64,000 bases of DNA from Nocardioides cavernae (GTDB lineage: Bacteria; Actinomycetota; Actinomycetes; Propionibacteriales; Nocardioidaceae). The position numbers and the translations under genes are program-made. Location: the NCBI RefSeq assembly GCF_013410035.1, contig NZ_JACCBW010000002.1:1178001-1242000 (forward strand), in the 5' to 3' direction. Positions 26,890-35,529 of the stretch are shown here, in pieces; position 1 is the first letter of the stretch, and each line of letters begins with the position of its first letter. Under the pieces are notes generated by a model that was not told the origin of the DNA, ran no database searches, and saw nothing but the letters and a program-made list of their open reading frames with translations.

Positions 26890-28904
26890 GCACCACGACC
26901 ACCTCGACGACCGACGTCAGCACCCGCGCCGTCGACCCCGCCTACGTCACGGCCAGGCCGGTCAACCCGGCGGGCCTGCCCACGGCGTACGAGCACGGCG
27001 GCCGCCTCACGCCCGAGGGCACGAGCGTCGACCCGATCCTCGTCGAGATCGTCCAGGGCACCCTGGCGAGCGTCGAGATGGAGGTCGAGACGGCGATCGG
27101 ACGCACGTCGCGCAGCCCGATGATCCGCGACGCGCACGACTTCCGTGCGGGCATCCACGACCGCCAGCTGCGCAAGCTCACGGGTCGCTCCTACAGCGCG
27201 CTCGTGCACCCGATCGTGCGCGACTACCCGATCGAGGAGATGCGCGAGGGCGACGTCTTCTTCCACAACGACGTCTACGAGTCCGAGGGCGGCATCGGCC
27301 ACCTGCCCGACCTGTGCGTCACCGTGCCGGTCTTCCACGACGGCGAGGTGGTCGCCTTCGTGCAGGCCTTCGGCCACCACGACGACATCGGCGGCGCGGT
27401 GCCCGGCTCGATGCCCAGCAACGCGACGACCGTCTACGAGGAGGGGCTCGCCGTCCCGCCGATCAAGCTCTGGGACGCGGGCGTGCCCAACCGGTCGGCG
27501 CTGCGGATCATGACCCGCAACTCGCGCATGCCCGACAGCCTGGCCGCCGACCTCGACGCCGAGTGCTCCGCCTGCCTGATGGGAGCCCGCCGCCTCGGCG
27601 AGCTCTTCGAGCGCTACGGCCGCGACGCGATCGAGGCGTCGTTCGACGCGATCCTCGACGCCACGACCGAGACCTACCGTCGCGAGATCCTGTCCAAGAT
27701 CCCCGACGGCACCTACGTCTGGGAGGACTACGCCGAGCACGACGGCGTCGACGACCCGCAGCTCCACACCCAGCGGATCACGCTGACCAAGGTGAGCGAC
27801 GCCCCGGCCGACCCCGAGAACGGCCGTCCCGCCGGGCCCCGGCTGATCATCGACTTCACCGGCACCAGCGCGCAGGCCAAGGGCCCGATCAACCACTGCG
27901 GCGACTACGTCGGCGGCAACTTCCTCAAGAAGTGGCTCGCCCCCATCCTGCGCAACCTCGCCGACACCCCCGAGCGGATGGCCGAGCTCGACGTCAACGA
28001 GGGCATCGTGCCGCTCATCGAGATGCGCTTCCCCGAGAAGGGCACGCTCCTCACCCCGATCCACCCCGGGCCGACCAACGCCCGCACGTTCGTCATCCTG
28101 CGGCTCCTCGGCGTGCTCGCCGGCGTCGTGGCCAAGGCCGTCGACGGCAAGATGCCCGCCGACCAGGAGACCATCCGCTACACCGGTGTCTACGGCAAGG
28201 ACCTCGACGGCAACGACTACCTCATGCGCGAGGTGCTCGGCGGGGGCTCCGGCGGCCGCTACTACGCCGACGGCGAGGACACCATCCACGTCGTCCCGGA
28301 CTCGCGGAACCTGCCGACCGAGTTCACCGAGTCCCGCTTCCCGTTCATCGTCGAGCGCCTCGGCCTCGCCGTCGACTCCGGCGGCGCGGGGGAGTTCCGC
28401 GGCGGCCTCGGCTACGAGAAGCACATCCGGATGCTCAAGGACGCCCACTTCATGTCCATCGCCGACCGCTCGATCCTGGCCTGCTGGGGCGTGCGCGGCG
28501 GCAAGGCGGGCTCGCCCTTCGAGGTCGTCATCGACCCGGGCGGCCCCGACGAGCGCGAGGTCGACGCCCTCGCCGACGCCGAGGTCGTCAAGGCCGGCCA
28601 GGTGGTGCGCATCCGGACGACAGGTGGCGGCGGCTGGGGCGACCCGCTCGCCCGCGACCCCCGCAGCGTCGTGCGCGACGTGGTGTGGGGCAAGGTCTCG
28701 AGCGCCGCCGCGCTGCGCGACTACGGCGTGGTGCTCACCGGCTCGACCGAGACCGGCGACCTGGACTTCGACGCGGACGCGACCACCGCCGAGCGCGGCT
28801 CGCGTGCGGCCTGGAGCAAGGACGACGACCCGTTCTTCGACCGCGGTCCCGGCTACGCCAGCCTCGCGGACGGCGCGCCGTCCGCCGAGGTCGACCGGGT
28901 CTGA
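26886..28904 (+). CDS. hyuB: Hydantoinase/oxoprolinase family protein, subunit B (HyuB)
   Basis: 672 residues from ATG 26886 inside the ATGA overlap with hyuA. Hydantoinase_B features: VEIVQGTLASVEMEVETAI, the region with FFHNDVYESEGGIGHLPDL, FGHHDDIGGAVPGSMP, LIIDFTGTSAQAKGPIN and the C-terminal TTGGGGWGDPL. It is slightly longer than many homologues because of an N-terminal Thr/Ser-rich extension of about 30 residues and an acidic C-terminal tail. Forms the catalytic complex with HyuA. No racemase or carbamoylase gene is adjacent, so a simple hydantoin-to-amino-acid route is not indicated. Confidence 0.93.
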   Translation: MSTTTTSTTDVSTRAVDPAYVTARPVNPAGLPTAYEHGGRLTPEGTSVDPILVEIVQGTLASVEMEVETAIGRTSRSPMIRDAHDFRAGIHDRQLRKLTGRSYSALVHPIVRDYPIEEMREGDVFFHNDVYESEGGIGHLPDLCVTVPVFHDGEVVAFVQAFGHHDDIGGAVPGSMPSNATTVYEEGLAVPPIKLWDAGVPNRSALRIMTRNSRMPDSLAADLDAECSACLMGARRLGELFERYGRDAIEASFDAILDATTETYRREILSKIPDGTYVWEDYAEHDGVDDPQLHTQRITLTKVSDAPADPENGRPAGPRLIIDFTGTSAQAKGPINHCGDYVGGNFLKKWLAPILRNLADTPERMAELDVNEGIVPLIEMRFPEKGTLLTPIHPGPTNARTFVILRLLGVLAGVVAKAVDGKMPADQETIRYTGVYGKDLDGNDYLMREVLGGGSGGRYYADGEDTIHVVPDSRNLPTEFTESRFPFIVERLGLAVDSGGAGEFRGGLGYEKHIRMLKDAHFMSIADRSILACWGVRGGKAGSPFEVVIDPGGPDEREVDALADAEVVKAGQVVRIRTTGGGGWGDPLARDPRSVVRDVVWGKVSSAAALRDYGVVLTGSTETGDLDFDADATTAERGSRAAWSKDDDPFFDRGPGYASLADGAPSAEVDRV

Positions 28905-28918
28905 CGGGGGCGACGACG

Positions 28919-29590
28919 GTGCGGGTCGCGGTGCTGGGAGGGCACGGCAAGACCGGCCGCGCCGTCGTCGGGGGTCTCGCCGCTCGGGGCACGGAGGCAC
29001 TGCCGCTCGGCCGAGCCGACTGGCCCCGGCTGACGAGGACCGTGCGCGGGTGCGATGCGGCGTACGTCATCGCGCCCAACCTCCACCCCGACGAGCCGTC
29101 GTACGTCGCGGAGGCCCTCGCCGCGCTGTCGGAGGCGGGGGTCGGCCGGGTGGTCTACCACTCGGTGGCCTCGCCCTACGCCCCGGCGATGCCGCACCAC
29201 CTCGGCAAGGCCGCGAGCGAGGACCTCGTCCGACGCTCCGGCCTCGACTGGACGATCCTCCAGCCGGGGGCGTACCTGCAGAACCTCGACCTCACCGGCC
29301 CGGTCGACGTGCCCTACTCCCTCGACGCGCGCTTCGGCTTCCTCGACCTGGCCGACCTCGGACGGGCCGCAGCGGCGGTGCTGACGCAGCCCGGCCACGT
29401 CGGAGCGACGTACGAGCTGGCCTCCCGCGCCGCCTCGGTGCGCGAGCTGGCCGACGAGGCGGGGGTACCCTCCCGTCGCGTCGACGACCCGCAGGTCCAC
29501 CCGTGGCTGTCCGCGATGTTCGCCTACTACGACGACCACGGGCTGCCGGTCGGCACGCGCGTGCTCGACGTGCTGCTGGGGCGCAGCTAG
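28919..29590 (+). CDS. NmrA-like NAD(P)-binding protein
   Basis: 223 residues from GTG 28919, 14 nt after hyuB, with a GGGGG upstream. The Rossmann motif is VAVLGGHGKTGRAVVGGLA, followed by VYHSVASPYAPAMPHHLGKA and LDWTILQPGAYLQNL, typical of the NmrA/atypical-SDR family (NADPH sensors or quinone reductases). Probably co-transcribed with hyuAB, but no functional link is evident. Its TAG stop shares the CTAG sequence at 29587-29590 with the stop of the convergent small gene. Confidence 0.85.
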   Translation: MRVAVLGGHGKTGRAVVGGLAARGTEALPLGRADWPRLTRTVRGCDAAYVIAPNLHPDEPSYVAEALAALSEAGVGRVVYHSVASPYAPAMPHHLGKAASEDLVRRSGLDWTILQPGAYLQNLDLTGPVDVPYSLDARFGFLDLADLGRAAAAVLTQPGHVGATYELASRAASVRELADEAGVPSRRVDDPQVHPWLSAMFAYYDDHGLPVGTRVLDVLLGRS

Positions 29591-29727
29591 CCGAGGAAGG
29601 CGACCAGCGCGATGACGCCGAGGACGAGCAGCAGGGCCGGCAGCAGGACGGGCAGGTCGCTGGTGTCGATGATCTTCGGGCGCTGGTAGTCCTCGCCGTA
29701 CTTCTCGAGCCGTCGTCTGCTGGTCAT
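29587..29727 (-). CDS. Small single-pass membrane protein
   Basis: 46 residues from ATG 29727, with GGGGG about 5 nt upstream. A basic N-terminal part (MTSRRRLEKYGEDYQRP) is followed by one hydrophobic helix (LPVLLPALLLVLGVIALVAFLG) running to the C terminus. It has no Cys and no leader-like double-Gly, so it does not look like a lanthipeptide precursor for the LanC-like neighbour. Divergent from that gene by 58 nt. Function unknown. Confidence 0.65.
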   Translation of the reverse strand: MTSRRRLEKYGEDYQRPKIIDTSDLPVLLPALLLVLGVIALVAFLG

Positions 29728-29785
29728 GGGAACCCCCGTCGCGTCGCGTGCCGCCACGATAGGCGAGCGGTGCGATGATCGGCGG

Positions 29786-31114
29786 ATGACCGGTCCCGGG
29801 ACGTACGCCGAGATCGGCGAGGCCGCGTGGCGGTGGGTGCTCGACCAGGTGCGCTGGGACGACCACGGCCCGTGGATCCCGGTCTCCGTGCCGCACGAGG
29901 GCGCCGCGCCTGAGGACGACCGCGACGGGATGCACAGCGGGATCGGCGGCCTGGCGCACGTGCTGGCCGAGGTCCGCGAGGCGCGCGCGTGGACCGGTGA
30001 GGAGGAGCGGCTCGCGGAGGGCATCGCCGCGCGGATCCGCGGCAACCTCGCCACCACGACGGTGTACTCCTACTTCGACGGCCTCGTCAGCGACCTCGGC
30101 GTCCTGTCGGCGCTGCGGGTCGACGGGTCGGCCGAGGCCGTCGCCCGGCTGGCCGCGCTCGCGACCGACGACGGGTGGGAGCAGCCGTGGCTCGAGTCAC
30201 CGCCGTACGCCCCGCACGCCCGGATCAACGACGCCACCCTCGGCACCGCCGGCAACCTCCTCGGCGCCGTGTGGGCCCGCCGCGCCGGCACGCCGGGCGC
30301 CGAGGCACTGGCCCAGCGCGCGGCCGACCTGCTCCTCGCGGAGGGCGAGCCCACGCGGGCGGGCACCGACTGGCCGTTCGTGCCGCGCCGCTTCACACGG
30401 GACCTCGCACCCGAGCGCCGCGACCGGCAGATGCCCAACTGGTCGCACGGACTCGCCGGCATCGCCGCCTCGCTCGCCGTCGCCGGCGCAGAGCTCGGGC
30501 GTGCCGACCTGGTCGCGGCGGCCCGGAGCGGCGCCGAGCACCTCGTCACGCTGGGGGACACGCGCGACGGGGGGTTCGTCGTGCCCCACTTCATCCCCGC
30601 GCTCGAGGGCCACGACGAGGTGACCTACACCTGGTGCCACGGTCCCGTGGGCACGTCGCTGCTCTTCACCGCGCTGGAGCGCGCGGGCGTCGACGAGGTG
30701 GCGGGGGAGTCGCCCGCCCAGTGGCAGCGGCGCTGCCTGCACAGCCTGCGCACCTCCGGCATCCCCGAGCGCCTGCGCCCGGGATTCTGGGACAACGACG
30801 GCCGGTGCTGCGGGACCGCCGGGGTCGGCGACGTGGTCCTCGACGCCTGGCAGCTGCGCGGGGTGGAGGACGACCTCGTGTTCGCGCAGGTGCTCGGCGA
30901 CGCCCTGCTCGAGCGTGCCGTGGTCGAGGGGACAGGGGCGTACTGGCGCTTCACCGAGCACCGCGACGCGGACCCGCTCCTCCCGCCCGGCGTCGGCTGG
31001 ATGCAGGGCGCCGCGGGCATCGCGGCCTACCTCCTGCGCCTGGGTCGTGTGCTCCGCGACGGGCGTACGGCCCCCGCGGTCGCGCGCCTCGACACCTGGT
31101 GGAACCTCCCCTGA
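29786..31114 (+). CDS. Orphan LanC-like protein
   Basis: 442 residues. ATG 29786 has GATGAT at 29774-29779, 6 nt upstream. The alpha/alpha-barrel repeats of LanC are visible as successive glycine motifs: MHSGIGGLAHVL, LGTAGNLLGAVW, WSHGLAGIAASLAVAG, TYTWCHGPVGTSLLF, GRCCGTAGVGDVVLDAW and GWMQGAAGIAAYLL. LanC cyclases bind zinc through two Cys and one His; here WCHG supplies the first Cys, while the usual CHG reads CCG, so the His ligand is replaced by Cys. No LanB, LanM kinase domain, precursor peptide or exporter is nearby. It may be a LanCL-like stand-alone enzyme (thiol addition) and not a lanthipeptide cyclase. Confidence 0.85.
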   Translation: MTGPGTYAEIGEAAWRWVLDQVRWDDHGPWIPVSVPHEGAAPEDDRDGMHSGIGGLAHVLAEVREARAWTGEEERLAEGIAARIRGNLATTTVYSYFDGLVSDLGVLSALRVDGSAEAVARLAALATDDGWEQPWLESPPYAPHARINDATLGTAGNLLGAVWARRAGTPGAEALAQRAADLLLAEGEPTRAGTDWPFVPRRFTRDLAPERRDRQMPNWSHGLAGIAASLAVAGAELGRADLVAAARSGAEHLVTLGDTRDGGFVVPHFIPALEGHDEVTYTWCHGPVGTSLLFTALERAGVDEVAGESPAQWQRRCLHSLRTSGIPERLRPGFWDNDGRCCGTAGVGDVVLDAWQLRGVEDDLVFAQVLGDALLERAVVEGTGAYWRFTEHRDADPLLPPGVGWMQGAAGIAAYLLRLGRVLRDGRTAPAVARLDTWWNLP

Positions 31115-31121
31115 GACCGCG

Positions 31122-31451
31122 CTACGAGGTGAGCGCGTCCGGGTCCAGGTCGGCGCTGACCACCTCGAAGTGGTCGGCGTGGAGGTCCTTGTCGACCAGC
31201 AGGTCGTCGTCGCCGGGGTAGAACCTGGCCACCTCCGGGTCGTCGCCGGCGAAGGCCCGGATCGCGTCCATCGACTCCCACAGGGACACGGTGGTGACCT
31301 CGACGAGACCGTCCCGGTCGCGTCGCAGCACGTAGGCCCCGCGGTTGCCGGGTGTCTCGCGGTACTCACGCACGCCGGTGCCGGCCTGGTGCTCGAGGTA
31401 CCGGTCCGCGTCCTCGGGCCGGACGGCGCCTCGCCACGTGCGCATGATCAT
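31122..31451 (-). CDS. Antibiotic biosynthesis monooxygenase (ABM)-like protein
   Basis: 109 residues starting at ATG 31451 (MIMRTWRG), or at ATG 31445; a GGAGG lies 4 nt from the first and 10 nt from the second. The small ferredoxin-like fold of the dimeric ABM/HmoA group is suggested by MRTWRGAVRPEDADRYLEH, GAYVLRRDRDGLVEVTTVSLWESMDAIRAFAG and a C-terminal HADHFEVVS strand. Members are heme- or quinol-acting monooxygenases, but many have no known substrate. It lies 18 nt downstream of the response regulator on the same strand and may be its co-transcribed target. Confidence 0.75.
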   Translation of the reverse strand: MIMRTWRGAVRPEDADRYLEHQAGTGVREYRETPGNRGAYVLRRDRDGLVEVTTVSLWESMDAIRAFAGDDPEVARFYPGDDDLLVDKDLHADHFEVVSADLDPDALTS

Positions 31452-31469
31452 GGGTCCTCCTCGTGGTGG

Positions 31470-32123
31470 TCAGGGCTCGATCAGGCCGGCCCGGATGGCG
31501 TACCTGGTCAGCTCGACGCGGTCGCGCATGCCGAGCTTGCCGAGGATGTTCGCGCGGTGCCCCTCGACGGTCTTCAGCGCGATGTGGAGGTCGCGGGCGA
31601 TCTCGCGTGACGACCGACCCTCGGCGATGAGCTTGATGACCTGGTCCTCCCGCGCGGTGAGCACCGAGGCCGGCACCCGCTCGCCGCGGCGCAGGCGGTC
31701 GAGGTAGTCGCGCACCAGCGTGCTCTCCGCGCCGGGGTAGAGGAACGTCTCGCCGCGCATCGCGGCCCGGCACGCGCCGACGAGGTCCTCGTCGGCGACG
31801 GACTTGAGGACGTAGCCGCTGGCGCCGGCCTTGAGCGCGCCGAAGAAGTACTGCTCGTTGTCGTGCATGGACAGCATGAGGATCCGGGGCGGGTTGCGCC
31901 GCTGCGCGATCTCCGCCGCCGCCTGGAGGCCGGTCATCCGGGGCATCGCGATGTCGAGCACGACGAGGTCGACCTCGGTGTCGCGGACCCGCTCCACGGC
32001 CTCGACCCCGTCGGCGGCCTCCGCGACGACGGTGAGGTCGGGCTCCTGCTCGAGGATGAGGCGGACCCCGCGGCGCACGAGGGTGTGGTCGTCGGCGAGC
32101 AGGATCCGGATCGGCCGGCTCAT
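31470..32123 (-). CDS. NarL/LuxR family response regulator
   Basis: 217 residues from ATG 32123. The receiver domain has the acidic pair DD at residues 11-12, the phospho-acceptor Asp at about 57 (LVVLDIAMP) and the conserved Lys in GYVLKSVADED. The C-terminal LuxR helix-turn-helix is LTAREDQVIKLIAEGRSSREIARDL followed by TVEGHRANILGKLGM. Its ATG overlaps the stop of the histidine kinase (ATGA), so the two form a two-component system. Confidence 0.95.
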   Translation of the reverse strand: MSRPIRILLADDHTLVRRGVRLILEQEPDLTVVAEAADGVEAVERVRDTEVDLVVLDIAMPRMTGLQAAAEIAQRRNPPRILMLSMHDNEQYFFGALKAGASGYVLKSVADEDLVGACRAAMRGETFLYPGAESTLVRDYLDRLRRGERVPASVLTAREDQVIKLIAEGRSSREIARDLHIALKTVEGHRANILGKLGMRDRVELTRYAIRAGLIEP

Positions 32124-33085
32124 GCGGCGCCGTCCACGGGCACCTTGAGGCGCACGGTCGTGCCGTGCCGCGGCTGGCTGATCACCGACAGCTCCGCGCG
32201 GACCAGCGCGGCGCGCTCGCGCATCCCCATCAACCCGGAACCCTCGTCCAGGCCGGCGAAGCCGCGCCCGTCGTCACGTACCTCGAGGACCACCGACTCG
32301 CCCAGCCGCTGCAGCGACAGCTCGACCTCGGCGGCGTCGGCATGGCGCGCCGCGTTGGTGAGGGCCTCCTGTGCGACCCGGTAGACGACCACCTCCGCCT
32401 CGGGGGTGAGGGTGGGCAGTCCGGGCGCGAACGAACGGCGTACGGACGCCTGGCTGTGGTCGGCGAACTCGGTCGCCAGTGCGGCGAGCGCGCTCGCCAG
32501 ACCGAGGTCCTCGAGCACCCCCGGGCGCAGCCGGCGGGCCACCCGGCGTACGTCGTCGAGTCCCGCGCGGGCGCTCTCGCGCACGGCCGCCAGCTCGGGC
32601 ACCAGCCCGGGTGGCGCCTGGTTCTCCACCTGCTTGAGCCCGAGCAGCACGACGGTCAGGCTCTGGCCCACCTCGTCGTGGAGCTCCTGGGCGATGCGGT
32701 GGCGCTCCGCCTCCTGCGCGGCGAGGGCCCGGGCGTCACCGGCGCGGCGCTCCTCCGCGAGGCGCAGCAGCAGCCCGTTGACGCCCTCGGCGATGCCGCG
32801 CACCGCCCCCGACCCCTCCTCGGGCAGGTGGGTCGGCTCGAGGTGCTCGATGCCCTCGAGCCGGGAGATCAGCCGCTGCAGCGGGGCGAGGGCCCACCGC
32901 AGGAGCAGGGCGTTGGTCCCCAGCATCAGCAGCAGCCCCAGCCCGACGACCACGACCTCCGACGGCACCGGGTCGGCGGACACGCGCGCGGGGGAGAGCA
33001 CCAGCGCCAGCGCGCCCACCACGAAGACGACGCCGTTGATCAGGCAGATCGTCCAGAAGAGGGGGAGGTGCTGGGGCAACCGCAT
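32120..33085 (-). CDS. NarL-type sensor histidine kinase
   Basis: 321 residues from ATG 33085 with GGGAGG 9 nt upstream. Two transmembrane helices at residues about 10-31 and 41-64 bracket only a very short external loop, so the signal may be sensed in the membrane. A HAMP-like linker leads to a HisKA_3 domain with the phospho-acceptor His at about 136 (IAQELHDEVGQSLTV), then the HATPase_c domain (ALTNAARHADAAEVE and DDGRGFAG). It pairs with the overlapping response regulator. Confidence 0.93.
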   Translation of the reverse strand: MRLPQHLPLFWTICLINGVVFVVGALALVLSPARVSADPVPSEVVVVGLGLLLMLGTNALLLRWALAPLQRLISRLEGIEHLEPTHLPEEGSGAVRGIAEGVNGLLLRLAEERRAGDARALAAQEAERHRIAQELHDEVGQSLTVVLLGLKQVENQAPPGLVPELAAVRESARAGLDDVRRVARRLRPGVLEDLGLASALAALATEFADHSQASVRRSFAPGLPTLTPEAEVVVYRVAQEALTNAARHADAAEVELSLQRLGESVVLEVRDDGRGFAGLDEGSGLMGMRERAALVRAELSVISQPRHGTTVRLKVPVDGAA

Positions 33086-33181
33086 GGGTCCAGCCTCCCA
33101 CCCCCGGGTGCCGGGGCCGCGGTCCCCAGATGGGGTCCGGCCCCCATGTCGTGCGCCGGGGCGCCGCCGAAGACTGGTGGC

Positions 33182-33730
33182 ATGCCGCCCCCGGACGAGA
33201 ACACCACCGTCGACCCGACCGGTGCGTCGTGGGTCGTCTGGCTGGTCATCGTCGGCCCGAGCCTGATCTTCGCGACCTTCGTGTGCCTGCGCCGCGTCGG
33301 TCCCGGCGAGCTCGTGGCGGTCGTGCGACGGGGGCGCGTCGTGCGGTCGCGACGCAACGGGCTCATCGCCCGGTGGCCCGTCCTCGAGCGGTTCGAGCCC
33401 CTCCCGACCGGCAGCCGGGTGCTGCCGCTCGTCGTGCGCTCGCGCACCCGTGACGGCGTCGACGTGATCGCCCTCGCGGACCTGACGATCGAGGTGCACG
33501 ACGTCGAGCCGGGTACGCCGCACGTCCCGCTCGCGGAAACCGTCCGGGTCGCGGAGGACACGGTGGCCGGTGCGGTCGGGCAGCTGGAGGTGTGCACGCT
33601 CGTGGACGACCTCGAGGCGCTCGAGTCGCGCTGGCCCGACCAGGTCACCCGGCTGCTGCCGCGCGGCACCGAGGCCACCGCCCTGGCCGTCACCGAGGTC
33701 GAGGCCCGGCTCACCGGTGGTGCCGCATGA
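33182..33730 (+). CDS. Band 7/SPFH-like membrane protein
   Basis: 182 residues from ATG 33182. AAGACT sits 6 nt upstream and there is no Shine-Dalgarno. One N-terminal helix (WVVWLVIVGPSLIFATFVCL) is followed by a short Band-7-like region: VGPGELVAVVRRGRVVRSR, LIARWPVLERFEPLPTG and RTRDGVDVIALADLTIEV. It is shorter than stomatins and lacks their long C-terminal coiled coil. It starts a three-gene overlapping operon with a TrkA-C protein and an ion transporter. Confidence 0.7.
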   Translation: MPPPDENTTVDPTGASWVVWLVIVGPSLIFATFVCLRRVGPGELVAVVRRGRVVRSRRNGLIARWPVLERFEPLPTGSRVLPLVVRSRTRDGVDVIALADLTIEVHDVEPGTPHVPLAETVRVAEDTVAGAVGQLEVCTLVDDLEALESRWPDQVTRLLPRGTEATALAVTEVEARLTGGAA

Positions 33731-34221
33731 GCGAGACGCCCTACCTCCTCGAGGTCGCCGTGTCGGTGGCCCTCGTCGCCGCCGCCATCGGCTTCGCGAT
33801 CGGGCTGGCGATCGGCCGCGGCCGGCAGCCGCGCTGGCAGGAGAAGGGCAGCTTCGTGCACAAGGTGTCGATCGGCTTCGCCACGCTCGACCGGCTCGAC
33901 GCGGTGCTGCTGCGGTTCGAGGTCGAGCCGGCGTCGCGCCTGCGCGGCGTCGAGGTCGGCGAGCTCCGGCTGCCGGCGGGGTCGGCCGTGGCCATCCTCG
34001 CGCGCGGCAAGGAGGTGATCGTCCCCCAGGACCGCAGCGTGCTGCGCGCCGGTGACCAGGTCCTCGTCGTCGCCGCGCTCGGCCAGGTGACCGAGGTCGA
34101 GGAACGCCTGCGCGCCGTCAGCCGTTACGGCCGGCTCGCGAGCTGGGCCGAGGACATGGACGGGGAGTCCGGCTCCGCCCGTGCGTTCGGCGTGCGGCGG
34201 GCGAAGGTCGGCACGGCGTGA
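33727..34221 (+). CDS. Membrane-anchored TrkA-C (RCK_C) domain protein
   Basis: 164 residues from ATG 33727, overlapping the upstream stop by 4 nt. An N-terminal helix (VAVSVALVAAAIGFAIGLAIG) precedes a linker and an RCK_C domain: RFEVEPASRLRGVEVGELRLPAGSAVAIL, then IVPQDRSVLRAGDQVLVVAAL. RCK_C domains bind ligands and gate transporters, as KhtT does for KhtU. The next gene is an ArsB/NhaD-type permease with a 4-nt overlap, so this protein is probably its regulatory subunit. Confidence 0.85.
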   Translation: MSETPYLLEVAVSVALVAAAIGFAIGLAIGRGRQPRWQEKGSFVHKVSIGFATLDRLDAVLLRFEVEPASRLRGVEVGELRLPAGSAVAILARGKEVIVPQDRSVLRAGDQVLVVAALGQVTEVEERLRAVSRYGRLASWAEDMDGESGSARAFGVRRAKVGTA

Positions 34222-35510
34222 TCCTCACCTCGGCCGCGCTCGCGGTCTTCATCGTCGCCTACGCCCTCATCGCGACCGAGCGCGTCCACCGTGTGGCCGC
34301 CGCCCTCGGTGGTGTCGCGGGCATGGTCGTGATCGGGCTCGTCGACGCGGAGACGGCGTTCTTCCACGAGCACACCGGCGTGGACTGGAACGTCATCTTC
34401 CTGCTCTTCGGGATGATGATCATCGTCGGCGTGCTCAAGCAGACCGGGCTCTTCGAGTTCCTGGCGCTGTGGGCCGCGCAGAAGTCCGGTGGTCGTCCCT
34501 ACAAGCTGCTCGTGCTGCTGATCCTCATCACGGCGGCGGTCTCGCCGATCCTCGACAACGTCACCTGCGTGCTGCTCGTCGCCCCCGTGACGCTCTCGGT
34601 CTGCCGCAGGCTCGGCCTGCCACCCGCGCCGTACCTCATCTCCCTGATCCTCGCCTCCAACATCGGCGGGATGTCGACCCTCATCGGCGACCCGCCCAAC
34701 ATCATCATCGGCAGCCGGGCGGGCCTGAGCTTCACCGACTTCCTGGTCCACTCCCTGCCGCTGACCATCATCCTGCTCGTCCTGTTCGTCGTGATGGCGC
34801 GGTGGCTGTTCCGCAAGGACATGCGCCACGAGGTCGACGTGCACGGCCTCGACGACCTGCGCCCGACGGACGCGCTGACCAACGTCCGGATGCTGCGCAA
34901 GTGCCTGGTCGTGCTGGTCCTGGTGATGATCGCCTTCGGTCTGCACACGGTGCTGCACCTCGACCCGTCGGTCGTGGCGATGATGGGAGCCGGCCTGATG
35001 GTGCTCGTGTCGCGCACCGAGCCCGAGGAGTTCCTCGAGGAGGTCGAGTGGGACACCCTCGCGTTCTTCATGGCGCTCTTCGTGCTCGTCGGCGCGCTCG
35101 TCCAGGTCGGCGTCATCGGCGCGATCAGCGAGTGGGCGGCCGAGGCCATGGGCGGGCGGGAGCTGCTCGGCGCCACCGCGCTGCTCTTCGGCTCCGGCAT
35201 CATCGGCGCCTTCGTCGACAACATCCCCTACACGACGGCGACCGTGCCGGTCGTGGAGGAGATGGTGGCCAGCACGGCGACCTCGGGGGCCGACAGCCCG
35301 CTGTGGTGGGCCTTCGTCTTCGGCGCCGACCTCGGCGGCAACGCGACGGCCGTCGCCGCGGGCGCCAACGTCGTGGTGCTCGGCATCGCGGCCAAGGCGG
35401 GGGAGCCGATCAGCTTCTGGGGCTTCACCAAGTACGGCGTCGTCGTGACGGTGATGACGCTGCTCGTGGCGTGGCTGTACGTCTACCTGCGCTACTTCGC
35501 CCTCGCCTGA
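34218..35510 (+). CDS. ArsB/NhaD/SLC13-type ion transporter
   Basis: 430 residues from GTG 34218, with about 11 membrane segments. The family pattern is the two pseudo-repeats with NVIFLLFGMMIIVGVLKQTG, SPILDNVTCVLLVAP and SNIGGMSTLIGDPPNIIIG in the first half, and SGIIGAFVDNIPYTTATVP and FGADLGGNATAVAAGANVV in the second. The re-entrant hairpins with GDPPN and NATA are typical of the ion transporter superfamily (ArsB, NhaD, CitM). The TrkA-C gene upstream favours a regulated cation/proton antiporter over arsenite export; no ars genes are near. Confidence 0.9.
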   Translation: MILTSAALAVFIVAYALIATERVHRVAAALGGVAGMVVIGLVDAETAFFHEHTGVDWNVIFLLFGMMIIVGVLKQTGLFEFLALWAAQKSGGRPYKLLVLLILITAAVSPILDNVTCVLLVAPVTLSVCRRLGLPPAPYLISLILASNIGGMSTLIGDPPNIIIGSRAGLSFTDFLVHSLPLTIILLVLFVVMARWLFRKDMRHEVDVHGLDDLRPTDALTNVRMLRKCLVVLVLVMIAFGLHTVLHLDPSVVAMMGAGLMVLVSRTEPEEFLEEVEWDTLAFFMALFVLVGALVQVGVIGAISEWAAEAMGGRELLGATALLFGSGIIGAFVDNIPYTTATVPVVEEMVASTATSGADSPLWWAFVFGADLGGNATAVAAGANVVVLGIAAKAGEPISFWGFTKYGVVVTVMTLLVAWLYVYLRYFALA

Positions 35511-35529
35511 CCTGCGGTAGACAGTCCCC

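Noticed and set aside
29587..31114. Lanthipeptide biosynthetic cluster
   Set aside because: Only a LanC-like gene is present. The adjacent 46-residue peptide has no Cys and looks like a membrane protein, and there is no dehydratase or exporter.
34218..35510. Arsenite efflux pump ArsB
   Set aside because: No arsR, arsC or arsA nearby; the TrkA-C partner argues for a regulated cation transporter.
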